Below, piece after piece: positions 22,715 through 34,061 of a stretch of DNA of 64,000 nucleotides. Source of the stretch: Aphelenchoides besseyi (Eukaryota > Nematoda > Chromadorea > Rhabditida > Aphelenchoididae); assembly GCA_024699855.1 (NCBI GenBank), contig JAMPIQ010000003.1:2046001-2110000 (forward strand), given 5' to 3'. Under the pieces are notes generated by a model. That model searched no databases and was not told where the DNA came from. It saw only the letters and a program-made list of their open reading frames with translations. Within the stretch, counting starts at the first letter, position 1; each line of letters starts with the position of its first letter. Made by a program: the position numbers and the translations under genes.

Positions 22715-23950
22715 ATGTACGTGCTCTTCGTATTGATCGTTTTGATTTGTCCGCTTTCGACTTCGGCAACCATAAGCCCGAGCTTCTATTCGTTCATTCA
22801 GACTAATTTTGGACAACAAGTTGCTGATCAAATAGCCAGAAACGATTTTGGTCAACGAGGGTTCGTTTTTACGTTTACTGAGAAGCATATTATTGCGTAG
22901 AAATTGCTTTAACCATCCTAATAGTAACAATCACAGCAATGGATCTGTGGTTGTCATCTTAAAACCGAATATCTGACTGAGACTACGGGAATAAAAGACG
23001 GGATTCAGGAGCTATGGAGGCGGATCACATCAAGGAGTGACGAAAACACGGTAATTCATTGGTATGTTGTTAACATTCGTCTCTTTAGAAACATTCCGGT
23101 TATTTTTGTCCATGGATTCTTGACAACTGCCGGAACAACTCAACCGATGGCAACTTATTTCAAACAAAATTACGCTTATGGAGACGATGAACTCTATGCA
23201 ACGACTTTTGGTCGTCCCGCTGGATCGATTCCCGTTCAAACAGCGTTGATCTGTGAGTATGTTAAAGCCGTATGTTTTCAGTTTTATTCTCGTATGAAAA
23301 TAAATTTGTAGGTTCGAAATTTGATCCAAACTGTTTCTCAATATACTTCTTCTCAAGTGAACGTAATCGCTTATTCGATGGGAGGTCCCATTTCACGGAA
23401 AGTAAAACCAAGTAAATGAAATCTAGCGCAACGTAAATTTAGGCCATCAAAGGTGGACGTTGTGTTGATACCGGTGAAGAGCTTGGGCCTGTATTGACAT
23501 CGTTAGTCAACGCGTATTTGGGCGTGGCAGGTGCAATGAAAGGAGCACAATCGTGTACGATTCCGTTTGGAGTTTGTAATACGTTGAATGGAATGAGTTG
23601 TGGCTCCCAGTTTTTGAACGATATCAATAGCCAGTAAGTTAATCCGAAACAATATGAACACAAGAGTTTAGAACACGCTACAAAGGTCAACGAATTTACG
23701 TCTTAGAATCGTCGGTTCGTTTATTTTTAAGTCGAATTTAATTTGTTGCAGTCCGATGATATCGTTGGCTTCAATGGTTGCGGTGGACGGCCGTCGGAAG
23801 TAGTCGGGGCAGACAATACGGTCATCGTAAGTACAAAGCATCGCGTTTATAGTAACAAATGTTTAGTTGAACGGCCTAAAGCACATTCAAGTTTGTTCGA
23901 TTTTGACCGCAAACATGCAGTTCAATCTGATAACTCGTGGTACACAGTGA
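22715..23950 (+). CDS. Secreted class-2-type lipase, tandem copy 1
   Basis: About seven exons encode ~300 residues. A signal peptide (MYVLFVLIVLICPL) is followed by the nematode lipase N-terminus (ISPSFYSFIQTNFG). Then come the alpha/beta-hydrolase core with IPVIFVHGF (oxyanion strand), the nucleophile elbow AYSMGG, the Cys-rich cap (GVCNTLNGMSCGSQFLND), the acid DDIVG and the terminal His in LNGLKHIQVC. Ser, Asp and His are all present. In C. elegans the related lips genes encode secreted or gut lipases (family knowledge). The elbow has Ala where the two other copies have Gly. The intron at 22861-23008 is unusually long here (148 nt), and that junction is the least certain. Confidence 0.8.
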
Positions 23951-24350
23951 GCGTTGGCGTTACCATCACAAATTCAGAAATTTTTGGTGGAACTGAAGAA
24001 ATGAGCAAATAAAAGTTTAATCACAAAAAGGCGAAGAGTAATCAAACCGATCGCCCACAGTTGTGTTTTTGAATCGTGTGTTTTGCTCGCACAGTCATTA
24101 GACTCGATCTCATACTTAGGAACTGCAAAAAAAGGAAAATTACACACTTTAAATTGCCCACACGTCGCTCAACGAACGGCTCGATATCGCAGATGTACAA
24201 ACAGTTTGCTCGAAATTCTGGAAACTCGTAAAACTTTCAAATATATAAACCAGGAGTCGGAATTAGCAGAATTGTCTGAAGTGAACTTGTTCTTTTAAAC
24301 GACGTTGAGATTCTTCGAGTAATCGATTTGTGTTGTAGGGGGAAATTGCG

Positions 24351-25495
24351 ATGCAGACGGTTACCATTACTTTGCTATTGGTCGGATTGGTTTGTGTTGA
24401 TGCGACAATAAGTCAGAACTTTCGTCGATACATTGAGGAAAGTTTTGGAGCCGAAGCTGCAAAGGAAATCGCACGAACAGATTTTGGAACAAGTGGAAGC
24501 TTCGGTGGTGGTAATCATAAAGCCGGAACTAAAACTGCGCAAGCAATTGAATGACATATAATATTCATTATACTTTTAGGCACATTCCAACGATCTTCGT
24601 ACACGGTTACGGACAGAAAGCCAGCAACTACGAGGAAGTGGCTCGTGCATTCAAACAATATGGTAACATGCACGATTCGGAATTATATGCGACTACATAC
24701 GGCGAACTACAGAATCCATGGATTTCAATGAATCCATTTCTCAACGCATCGCCATTCACCTTCCAAATGCATACGGTGATACTTTCTGTTCACTTAATTG
24801 CACCACTTGCTTTTAGGGAATGAAGTGCAAGTACGTCAAGAATGTAAGCACATTTATTTTCTTTCAATCTTAATGTTGTTATCAGGTACGTAATTTGATC
24901 AAAGCTGTTGCTGAATTCACAAAGTCGAAAGTCAACGTTGTTGGTTACTCATTGGGTGGTCCGTTATCTCGCAAAGTAAGCGGACTAATTGATTCTCGTA
25001 ACCGAATTTCGAAGGCGATTCTTGGCGGCAAGTGTGTGGACGCTGACGAAGATTTGGGGCCTCCACTTACATCTACGGTCAACGCCTATTTGGGTGTTTC
25101 CGGCGCTCAACGCGGATGCAAGGCCTGTGGTATGATGATATTCGCTTCGTGCAATATGCTCGATGGGGTTCATTGCGGATCTAAATTCCTTAACGACATT
25201 AATTCCAAGTAAGTGCACATCAATTTTTTCATCATCTCATCCAAAACAATGCACAGCAATTGAATTGAATGTTAATAACTTTAAGATCAAAATATGAAGG
25301 TTCAAAAATATACGTTCTGCAGTCGAGTAGCGACGAAATTGTCGGTCTTTACGCTTGCGGCTTCAAGGCTAGTGAAATCAACGGTCAGAATAAAGTTGTC
25401 ACGGTAATAGCTCATTGAGAACCATAACTAACCAACACTTTCAGATGCATGGCCTTATGCACTTGCAAATGTGTTCAGCAAGAACGGCAAAGTGA
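24351..25495 (+). CDS. Secreted class-2-type lipase, tandem copy 2
   Basis: This follows copy 1 by 400 bp in the same direction. A signal peptide (MQTVTITLLLVGLVCVDA) is followed by IPTIFVHGYG, the nucleophile elbow GYSLGG, the Cys-containing cap ending GVHCGSKFLNDINSK, SSSDEIVG with the acid, and MHGLMHLQMC with the catalytic His. It is the cleanest of the three copies, with no frame breaks. Intron positions match copy 1, including the one directly after SRK. The intron at 24539-24579 begins with GCAAGC, a GC-AG intron, which is needed to keep the frame. AATAAA occurs after the stop at about 25632. Confidence 0.85.
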
Positions 25496-25877
25496 GCAAG
25501 AACAAGTGTCGGAATAATACGAAAGTTTCAGAACACAATTCAATCTTCTCACCAAAGGAACCGAATGAACGAAACGTTAAGGCCCGACTCATTAACTCAC
25601 GCAAACTTGAAATACTATGTATGAGCAATGCAAATAAATTTTAAGCAATTGCAAGCGATACGAATCTGCTTATATTCAATCAAATGCTGAGCACATTCAA
25701 GCTTTCGATTTGAGTATTTAGTTGACGGAAATTCAAGCAGACATCTGCTCAAACACTATGATGCACTGGTCATAAAATCGAATTCAACGGAAGAGTTCAA
25801 CTTATTGTGAAGCACCTTCCGAATCTTTCGTTTAAATATTGCGAGCAATGAAATCGAATTCATTAAAAGTCATCAAA

Positions 25878-28007
25878 ATGGATTCAAAATTGTGCTTCCT
25901 TGTTTTGTTTCTCTTCATTTCCTCTGTTCATTGTACGATTAGTAACTCCTTCTACGAGTTTGTTCAATCGAATTACGGTTCAGCGACGGCTCAACTGATT
26001 GCAAGACGGGATATCAACGGTGGCTCATTTGGTGGTGGTCACCATGAAGCCGGAGAAAAAACAAAGTCATAAATAAGTCATCTAAAAGAAAAAGACGAAT
26101 AGTGTTTAGAAAAAAGCCTGTGATCTTTGTTCACGGATACATGACCAAAGCAGCCACAACCTTGTTCATGGCACAAATATTTAAAAGACGATACGGATAC
26201 AACAATGCCGAACTGTATGCTACGACCTATGGTAAGGGCGTTGGAGCGACTGTAATTCAGAGTGCAATGCGCTGTGAACATGTGAAAGGAGTAAGAAAAG
26301 TATTCATTAATCTATTTCATCTTCTTTTTAAGGTTAGAAGTTTAATCATAGCCGTGGCCAAGTATACGAACTCAAGAGTGAACGTTATTGGCTATTCAAT
26401 GGTCAATTGCATTCTTATTCAATCGTTTATTTCCATTTGTTTCAGGGTGGACCTGTTTCCAGAAAAGTTGGTTAAAAGGCAAATTCAAATACAGAGTGTC
26501 CCAGCTGAAACTCTTGATTTGAAACGCGCCGCAAAACTCAAATTCTTAACCAATTTTAATGCGGTTTTTGTAATTGATAAGAAATTTTGTTTCCTTTCAA
26601 ACGATTTTCAGAATTTTATTCAGAATCATACGAAATGTTTTTTTTGGTGAAGTGTTCGGTTTTGAGCAGAAAAAATCGCGTGCAAATGCGCTAAGTGCGG
26701 TCTTTCTCTTCACTTTTCAGAAAAGACCTTTGACTGTTTTTCAAGTGTTTATCGTTCAAATTTCAACAGATCTTCCGTCCTTTTGGATGACTTTTTGGAG
26801 TCGGTGGGCGTACTCTTCGATCGAACGGTCGTTTCTGATGGGATTTCCTCGAGATTTGCAAGTGCGCGAACTGATTGGTTTGGGTCCTCACGAATCAAAC
26901 GGAGAATTTCCGCCATCACTTCCGGATTTCTGGTCATTCTTAAAAAAACGAATTGAAAATCAGACACAATTCACAACCTTTCCGTAGCTCCATGTCGCTT
27001 GTGGAGATCGCCTCGTCGCAGAAAGTTGTCGAACCAAGTCGAGAAATTCAAAGCATTCGGAACGGGAGCATGTGGAGGAAGATTGAAGTGTCGACGGAAG
27101 GCACGTTGAACGGAAATCGGAGTGTTTGGCTTACTGTACTTGATCACGCAGAACACTTTCTCAACTGGTTACCAGGACATTTTTGTTAAGCGCAGTGAAG
27201 AGAAAGACCGCACTTAGCGCATTTGCACGCGATTTTTTCTGCTCAAAACCGAACACTTCACCAAAAAAAACATTTCGTATGATACTGAATAAAATTCTGA
27301 AAATCTTTTGAAAGGAAACAAAATTTCTTATCAATTACAAAAAACCGCATTAAAATTGGTTAAGAATTTGAGTTTTGCGGCGCGTTTCAAATCAAGAGTT
27401 TCAGCTGGGACACCCTGTACATTGATATTTTTGTTTGGGCGATCAAAGGCGGTCGTTGCGTCGATACGAATGAGAATCTCGGCGGTCCTCTCACCCACAT
27501 GGTTCACGCGTATGTTGGTGTTGCAGGAGCTCAGAGAGGTGCACGAAGCTGTGGATTTGGTATCGGTGTTTGCAATATGATCAATGGAATGCATTGTCGA
27601 TCGAGATTCATTAGGTTGTTAACTCGTTGAGCATTTAAACGTAGATATTTAAAAAACAATAAAATAACTAAAATTTCATTGGATAGCAATCGCAAATTTC
27701 AGTGACATCAACTCGAGGTAACTTTCGTGTTAACATCTACAGTCAACTGGAAATTTGCAGCTCCGGATACGAAGGTCATCGGCGTTATGTGATACAGTCA
27801 AGTAGCGATCGAGTCGTTGGTGTGACGAATTTGTGTGGTCAACGATCGAGTGAATTTGCAGATGCAACGAAGATTGTGACCGTATGTTTGATTGGTTAGA
27901 ATTGTTATATTCGTATGTTTTAGTTGTCGGGGCTTAGTCACATACAGACGTGTACCAACACTGCTGCTATTCAACATAGTTTGATAACAAAAGAAACTCA
28001 GAGCTGA
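25878..28007 (+). pseudogene. Secreted class-2-type lipase, tandem copy 3, with a transposon in an intron
   Basis: All parts of the lipase are present: signal peptide (MDSKLCFLVLFLFISSVHC), KPVIFVHGYM, elbow GYSM-GG split by an intron, cap with GVCNMINGMHCRSRF, SSSDRVVG and GLSHIQTC. Ser, Asp and His are therefore encoded. The intron after SRK, about 40 nt in the two sister genes, is 972 nt here because a 930-bp DNA transposon (26490-27419) landed in it. Its acceptor, TTTAG or similar in the sisters, reads TTTGG before GCGATCAAAGG, and no alternative AG gives the right frame. I infer that the gene is damaged, although the coding exons show no stop. An ATG at 25848 could also start the protein. 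Confidence 0.72.
26490..27419 (-). mobile_element. Tc1/mariner-IS630-type DNA transposon with ~250-bp inverted repeats, defective
   Basis: The element is bounded by TA on both sides and has long, nearly identical inverted ends: CAGAGTGTCCCAGCTGAAAC on the left, and the complement of CAGGGTGTCCCAGCTG on the right. The inverted repeats continue for about 240 bp on each side. The ~450-bp core, read on the minus strand, encodes only an N-terminal DNA-binding part: FCVIKYSKPNTPISVQRAF, RRHFNLPPHAPVPNA and an HTH-like tail. This resembles the helix-turn-helix (DUF4817-type) of IS630/Tc1-mariner transposases in invertebrates. The DDE domain is missing, so it would have moved in trans. The core has internal stops. 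Confidence 0.85.
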
Positions 28008-28224
28008 AACATAAGATTAAAGACAAATAAACAATGGCAATATGTTGATCACAATAAGTGACTTCAATGAACATGAGCTTGTCAAAGGCTGACAAAAACT
28101 TTCAATATTCATTTTCTTGGTCTTGACGCGATCTCACGAATTTGAAATCGAAACTGCGAACGCCGATCAGTGGCTGCGTGCGTTCATTTTTCGGTTGTCG
28201 ATTGGGATTTTGGGGTTTTTTTGC

Positions 28225-29484
28225 ATGATGCATGTTCATCCGTTGATCACAGATGTATGTATGAGCGACGAGAACTACAGCGATGAGAAGGCTTCGATCA
28301 AAATAACTCCGTTGCACATTACACTGATTTCCCAATCTAACGAAGAAGAGAAATCGGACGACGAGAGTCAAGACGCCGAAACCCAAAGCGAGTTTTCCGA
28401 TTATTCCGATCATCCACCAGTGTATCCACCGATCTCTTCGACTCCAATTGATCTCGATCTTTTTTCGCAGGAAATCAAATACAGTTAGTTTCACGTTTAA
28501 TCTTTTTATGTTCTTGAGTTTTAGTTTACGGTGACGATTTTCATAAACTTCTTCAATCTTCGATTGTTTACGACAACACAACCGGCCAATACGTCGAACG
28601 GAAGGGCGAAAAAAGACCCGATGAAGTTGAAATGGGAATATGCGGTGGATTTGCAATCACCGGCCACGATCTGATCACTTTGTATCCGCGCAGGAAGCTC
28701 AACGATACAATAATTAGCGCTTATCTCCAATTGATTGCAACTCGATCGGAAGAAAAAGGACGAGAAAAAGTAAGTGATTCGTGAGATCCTTCATATTGAC
28801 TTTACAGGTTCTTCCAATCAACACTTACTTTTACGGCAAGATGGCAACCGTCGGCTATGAGAAAGGTATTAAGCATTGGTTTAAGAAAAAAAACATATTC
28901 GAGTACAACGTACTTCTTTTTCCGATTCATAATGGTAAGTAAATGGTTTTCGTTAACTTTATTGTTTTCAATATTCAGGAGAACATTGGTCGATTGTTGT
29001 TGCCGACTTAAATCGACGTCTATTTTTCTACTACGATTCTCTCACGTTTTCGATGGATGAACAAGCCAAACTTTTTACCCATGAATATGTCGGACACGTG
29101 AAGTAAGAAACGAATTCGCTTTTGCTTATTCGTTTACAATCCTAGATGTTTCATCGAGAGCGAAGCAAAAACAAAACTCAACGTTGATTTTTATTGCAAT
29201 GATTTTGACGTCGTTTTCATTGTAAGTTCGCATTTTTGATCGTGATTTTTGTGTTCAAATTCTAGAATGAACCCGCACAGCACAATCACTTTGATTGCGG
29301 AGTTTTCGTGTGCTGCTACGCCGAGTTCTATTGCCGACACGATCATACGCTCAGTTTCTCTCAACCGGAAATGCATTTCTACCGTATTCAAATGTTGGGC
29401 GAGATACTCTGCGGTAGATTATTCGAAGTGGTTCGTGAAAAGACTTTCGAGATGGAAACAGAAACGGCAACGACCTTGAATTAA
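28225..29484 (+). CDS. Ulp1/SENP-like cysteine protease (C48 family), copy 1
   Basis: Six exons. An acidic N-terminal part (SNEEEKSDDESQDAE) precedes the protease domain. The catalytic His lies in GEHWSIVVAD, the Asp in FYYDSL, the oxyanion Gln in NEPAQHNHFDCG, and the catalytic Cys in the same motif (DCGVFVC). Such enzymes mature SUMO or cut it from substrates, though divergent worm members may act on NEDD8 or other ubiquitin-like proteins. A related gene lies on the opposite strand at 31239-32324. The start is uncertain (28225 or 28261). Introns are all 40-50 nt and keep the frame. Confidence 0.83.
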
Positions 29485-29770
29485 AGAAACAACTTTGTTC
29501 AACAGAACTCTTTACTCTTCTCAGATCCTCGAAACTTCGCTCAGTTCATGTAAAAGAAACTTCTCATTAGACTCAATCGAACAGGTTTTCTTCATTCTCA
29601 TGGTTTTCGTTCTTTTTCAACTCGCGATCTTTTCGTTAGTTAATTTGGTTATTATATTTGCTCAAACATCTTGACCCTCTTGCACTGACACATTAGTTCT
29701 TTCTGCATTTAATGTACAAAAACAAAGAACAATAAAATAAAAGGAGTTTAACTTCAAATTGGATGGTCCT

Positions 29771-31025
29771 TTAATCGGTAATCAATTCGGCCAAATGACC
29801 ATTGCGGATCACAGAACAATTATCGAATTCGTGGAAACGTTGACGAAATAGAGAAATTGGAAAGTGGGAGCGAAGATACGCGTTTTTGACGCACTGAACA
29901 AGACGCTCTTGCTGGAAGTCTTTGAGTTGATCCGAGTTGGCAATGAGATCAACGAGTAAATCCAATGGTAACGTAGTGACGTTCTTCATTTCGAGAGAGT
30001 TCGGAAACGCTGCTCTCCATTGAAGAAGAAGCGAAAGAACGGCACAGTGAAGTCGGTTGTGAATCTCGTCGTTTGCCGACCGCTTAACATCGTAATGAAC
30101 AAGCAATGGAATACACTGAAATAAAATTTTCTGTTAATTCGACCTCAATTCGCGTACCTGTTCGCCGAAGTGAGTGCTAAGAGTGGAGTTCTCGGCCAAA
30201 ATTCTCAGAATCTCCATTAACTCGTTGTTCAACCATTGACCCAAGACATCAATCAGTTGCGGTCGAAGATTCTTTTCGTTGATCGAATAAACTAAGAAGT
30301 AGCACGAGAACTCGATTGCTCGACTACGCAACGGATAAACGCAATTGATCTAAACAACTTGAAAAACGATAGTGTAATTCGAACTTACGAGATTCAATCT
30401 TGGCATGGGATACACGAAATCAACAACCAGACGATTGATAATGCGAATTTGATTTTCGTTTGTGTTCAACTGAAACATGAAGTTAAATTGAAATGCCATC
30501 TTATTTTTACCTCCATAAACCACGTGGCAACATCGTCGAAAATCGTGTAAATCCCAAATTGAAGAGCGAAACTGCAAACTTGACACAAGAAATTCATTCG
30601 CATTTCATGTCGTGGATCTTCGTTTTTGTAACCGCAAAACAAAAACGTGAAATAGTCATAGCGATTGTGTCCATCAGCTGTTTGTTGAAAGTTCTAGAAT
30701 CAAAAACGTTGAAGAAGTCAATTTGGCAGCCTATTACCTCGTAAAATTGACAAACCACGTCGGTCAATCGCAGCCAATGCAACGGATTCCATTCCGATTC
30801 GCCGTTCTTCCAACCGTAGAAATCGACGTCCAATTTGTTTCGAATATCTGCGAGTGCCGATTGACGATTGTGTGAATGCGAGTTGTTGAGAAGTTTGCGG
30901 AAATCTTCGAGAACCTGAAGCGCACAGTTCGGGAAACGTGTAGAGATTGGTTGAGGTGGAGGAAGTGGATGAGGACCTCGGGGCCGAGAAGAAAGGGAAT
31001 GATGAGCACGTCCGGTTCGAAACAT
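29771..31025 (-). CDS. Helical-repeat protein resembling Integrator subunit 15 (C7orf26)
   Basis: Five exons encode about 360 residues. After a Pro-rich N-terminus (PHPLPPPQPIST) the protein is almost entirely amphipathic helices: WLRLTDVVCQFYE, MNFLCQVCSFALQFGIYTI, INRLVVDFVYP, LRPQLIDVLGQWLN, LHCAVLSLLLQW. The order and spacing of conserved helices resemble INTS15, a component of the RNA-processing Integrator complex that acts on snRNA and paused Pol II. This is a by-eye comparison with no domain hit to cite, so the name is tentative; a generic ARM/HEAT protein is the alternative. The gene lies between the two Ulp1-like proteases. Confidence 0.55.
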
Positions 31026-31238
31026 CGACAACCTGAAGAATTTGTTGAACAATCAAACGTTAGTGCAAGTATCCTTTAAGTTGTAACAACCTCTTTTTAT
31101 GTCATGCATGGAAATTAATAAATCTTTATCAAATAATCGTAAAAATCAAACAAAATCATCGTTAACAATTTAAACAGTGCATATTTTTATAACAAATAAC
31201 AATGTAGAAACCTGTGATAGTGACTGAGCATTGGTATC

Positions 31239-32324
31239 TTACTGACTTTCTTCCAACATACTTTCATTCGAAATCAATTTGCCCAAACCGAGCTCGTAAC
31301 AAATTCGACGACGAAGAGCTTCGATGTCTCGTTGTTTGAAGTCGAATTCCGTCAACCCAAGGGCCAACCGTTCGGCGACCGTACACACAAAAACTCCACA
31401 ATCGGTTTCGGTGCGTTGAATTGGAGAATTCTGAAAACATCGCTAAAAATTTATCATCGCAGCGAACTTACAAGAGTTTGTGCTCGGTTTGTTCGACGTT
31501 CCCACGGTATTTTGCGTTTTTCTAAACTCTCCTCTTTCAGATATTGTCTGAAATTAAAGAATAAACAATAGAAAATAGATGCTAAGAACTTACAAGATTG
31601 GAGTGATGTATCTACGACCCGCCACAATCGCTTGTCTCTCAACCTCGAATTTGACTGAGTCGTAGTAGAAAATTTGATTTTTTCTCAAATGAATGACCAC
31701 CAAAGTCCAATGAAACTCGTCGTTAATGGGAAAGAAAAGAAGATCGTATTGAAAGATGTTCACATTTGACGTCCACCTTGAAACGCTGCCATGACCGTGG
31801 ATTTTGAGTTTCGGGTAGAAGTACGTGGAAAAAGCGAAAATCTAAAAGCCGAGAGATATCCAAATGTAAACGAAAACCTCAGACCTTTAATCCATTGGAA
31901 TCCGATTCAGCTCGTTGAACAATCAACTTGAAATACGCGTCAATCACCTGATCGTTTAGTAGTTGATTCGATTTGACTGTTTTGAAGTCGGAGCGTGTCA
32001 ATTGAATTTCGCCGACCTTACACACAACTTCACTAGCTTTCCCTTTCCGCCAACATCTCTTGATTACTGAGTCTGCGTTTGCCGGCAGATCTAAAACAAT
32101 TCAAACGAAGGTCTTTCTGCCACTTACTCGCAATCCGCTGGCTTTCATCGAGGATCCTTAGTCGTTTGGATGAGAGTTCAGTAGATTGGTTGCCTAAAAA
32201 TTGTTTGTTATTAAGGCTCATCAACGAATTTAAAGACTAAAATTTTGTTTTCAATTGAAAAAACTTTCATACCGTTTTCTTTTGATACGCGTTTTTTCTT
32301 ATGTCTGGTCTCGTTCATCGTCAT
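31239..32324 (-). CDS. Ulp1/SENP-like cysteine protease (C48 family), copy 2
   Basis: About seven short exons. A short basic N-terminus (RHKKKRVSKEN) leads into the protease core: LLNDQVIDAYFKLIV, then EFHWTLVVIH (catalytic His), YYDSVKFE (Asp), and IQRTETDCGVFVC (Gln and Cys). The catalytic set is complete. It is a paralogue of the gene at 28225-29484 (shared YFKL/YLQL, FYYDS and DCGVFVC blocks) but strongly diverged and in the opposite orientation. A basic N-terminus and lack of a membrane segment suggest nuclear or cytosolic action on a ubiquitin-like protein (inference). Start at 32324 (MTMNETRH). Confidence 0.82.
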
Positions 32325-32527
32325 TTCATCGACCAAACTGTTCGTTCAGTTTTTGTTCATCGAACAAAAAGATAGCAACACTTTTGATGAACGGAAAGTT
32401 TCATTAGTGAAATCTTCGTGAACGAAATGCCAGAGCTTTCAGTTATAATGAATTCCAATTGATATTCCCAAATAAACTTAAGATTCTCTTGTAATTTATT
32501 CGTACTTTTAAACAAGTGAAAATGATT

Positions 32528-33341
32528 TTACTGAACAAAGAACCGTGCACGAACTAAATTGGAAAGGGAGATGTCGATCTGATCACCAGAAACACACGGC
32601 TAAAACTAGATCATTTCTTAGTTTCTTACTCATAGATTACCTGAACATTTGCTGGCGTTCCAGTTAATATCACATCTCCGGGCTCCAATGTCATGTAGTT
32701 GGTTATGTACTCGACAAGAGTCGGAATGTCGAAGATCATTCGGTTTGTTCGTTCACGTTGTCTAATCACACCATTAACACGACATGTTAATTCTAATTGA
32801 TGAGGATCAGGCACGAATTCTTTGTCGATGAAAGTACTCACGGGACAGCTACCATCAAATGATTTGGCCAACATCCACGGTAAACCTGCAGCTCTAAGTT
32901 CTTCCTGCAAATACAAGTTGACGTTTCGGACGAACCTTCTTGTTTACCAGTAAATCACCTGCCGTCATGTCCAGAGCCAAAGCATAACCAGCAATGTAAT
33001 CGTAAGCATCTTCACGTTTTACATTCTTTGCCGTATGTCCAAGTACAACTCCCAATTCAACTTCCGTATTCAAACTAGAATCTCAAGGATATTGAACGCT
33101 TGAAAATACAAGTTTACCGTTGACATCCCGGAGGTCGTGGTATCAGTTGATTTTCGTCGATAAATGTTCCACTTGATTTCATGAACAAAATCGGTTTTTG
33201 AGGTAACGGAACACGATGATCAATCGACGGATCGGGATAGTTGCGACCAACACAAATAATTCGTCGAGCTAATTTCGTGAAATTGGCCATCGAACCAAAG
33301 GCCGAGGTCGTCGAATCGATAAGTGGTTTAGCGCGAATCAT
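32528..33341 (-). CDS. Fumarylacetoacetate hydrolase-domain protein, FAHD1-like (acylpyruvase/oxaloacetate decarboxylase)
   Basis: Four exons encode about 225 residues: IICVGRNYPD, FMKSSGTFIDEN, TEVELGVVLGHTAKN (metal-binding acidic residues), ALDMTA, LPWMLAKSFDGSCPVS, DPHQLELTCRVNG and GDVILTGTP. This is the order seen in FAHD1, a Mg-dependent hydrolase/decarboxylase of acylpyruvates and oxaloacetate in mitochondria or cytosol. The last exon (PCVSGDQIDISLSNL) supplies the usual end of the fold after a 44-nt intron; without it the protein would stop at ANVQ plus a few residues. The catalytic His in the lid is not obvious (SIDHRVP may hold it). Confidence 0.85.
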
Positions 33342-33587
33342 TTTGAAATGTCAAGTTTGAAGGAAACAACAAAAGCCTAAAGGTAAAATAAAGTCAAGTA
33401 ACAAATAACGCATGATTGAATTCAAACCTACTAACATCTAATGAGTTAGCATCGTTGTTAGCTTTCGGCTTTTATGCAATCAACTGCTACTTTTTTCTTC
33501 TTATTTTACTTTTAGCGTATGACCAAAAACTCTTGGAGAGTTGTGTTTGAGGTCCCGCCCTTCTGTCCCGAAAATTCTGCACTATGT

Positions 33588-33800
33588 TCAACACTCGTCT
33601 TCACATTTGTTTCCGTCCATTTGCACGCGTGTGGTGTGATTGCTGATAGCAAACAGCTGACGGTCACTCGGTGCATAATTGTGAAGGACGACTGTACGAA
33701 TTGTTCCAATTTTCTTTTTTGTCTTATCACTTGGAAGCGTAAGAAAACCAAAAACTAAATGAAGCACAAAAATTACGAATTTTGGCGTCATGAACTGCAT
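33588..33800 (-). CDS. Small secreted protein candidate
   Basis: A single-exon frame of 70 residues starts with a good signal peptide (MQFMTPKFVIFVLHLVFGFL) followed by a basic then polar segment and ends KCEDEC. An overlapping plus-strand frame of 79 residues at 33519-33758 is also open and is hydrophobic. Only one can be real, and I prefer the minus strand because of the signal sequence. No family recognised. Confidence 0.35.
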   Translation of the reverse strand: MQFMTPKFVIFVLHLVFGFLTLPSDKTKKKIGTIRTVVLHNYAPSDRQLFAISNHTTRVQMDGNKCEDEC

Positions 33801-34061
33801 CGAGAATAAGCTATTGGGTCGTAAATACGTGGTAAGAGATTGTTTTATGATTCAGTTTCGTCGCACAGCTTATGAAATACCCAAGAACACGAATGAAGTG
33901 TAATGTACTTGAACCCAACGCCCAAATTGTATCAGATTTCACTTTCGAATTCAAATATCAATCTCAACAGACCGAAAAGTTTTTCGACCACTTGAAGAGC
34001 TTCCTTTTTAGTTGGTTCTCTTGTTCATTCAACTATTCTAACGGCGTTCAAGATTAGACGA

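Noticed and set aside
32600..32640. Apparent C-terminal truncation of FAHD1 (stop after NVQVIYE)
   Set aside because: The GTAATC donor after NVQ and a TTTTAG acceptor add the expected last exon to 32528.
33519..33758. Plus-strand 79-residue frame overlapping the small secreted ORF
   Set aside because: No signal peptide at its start and no domain; the opposite strand gives a better secreted protein.
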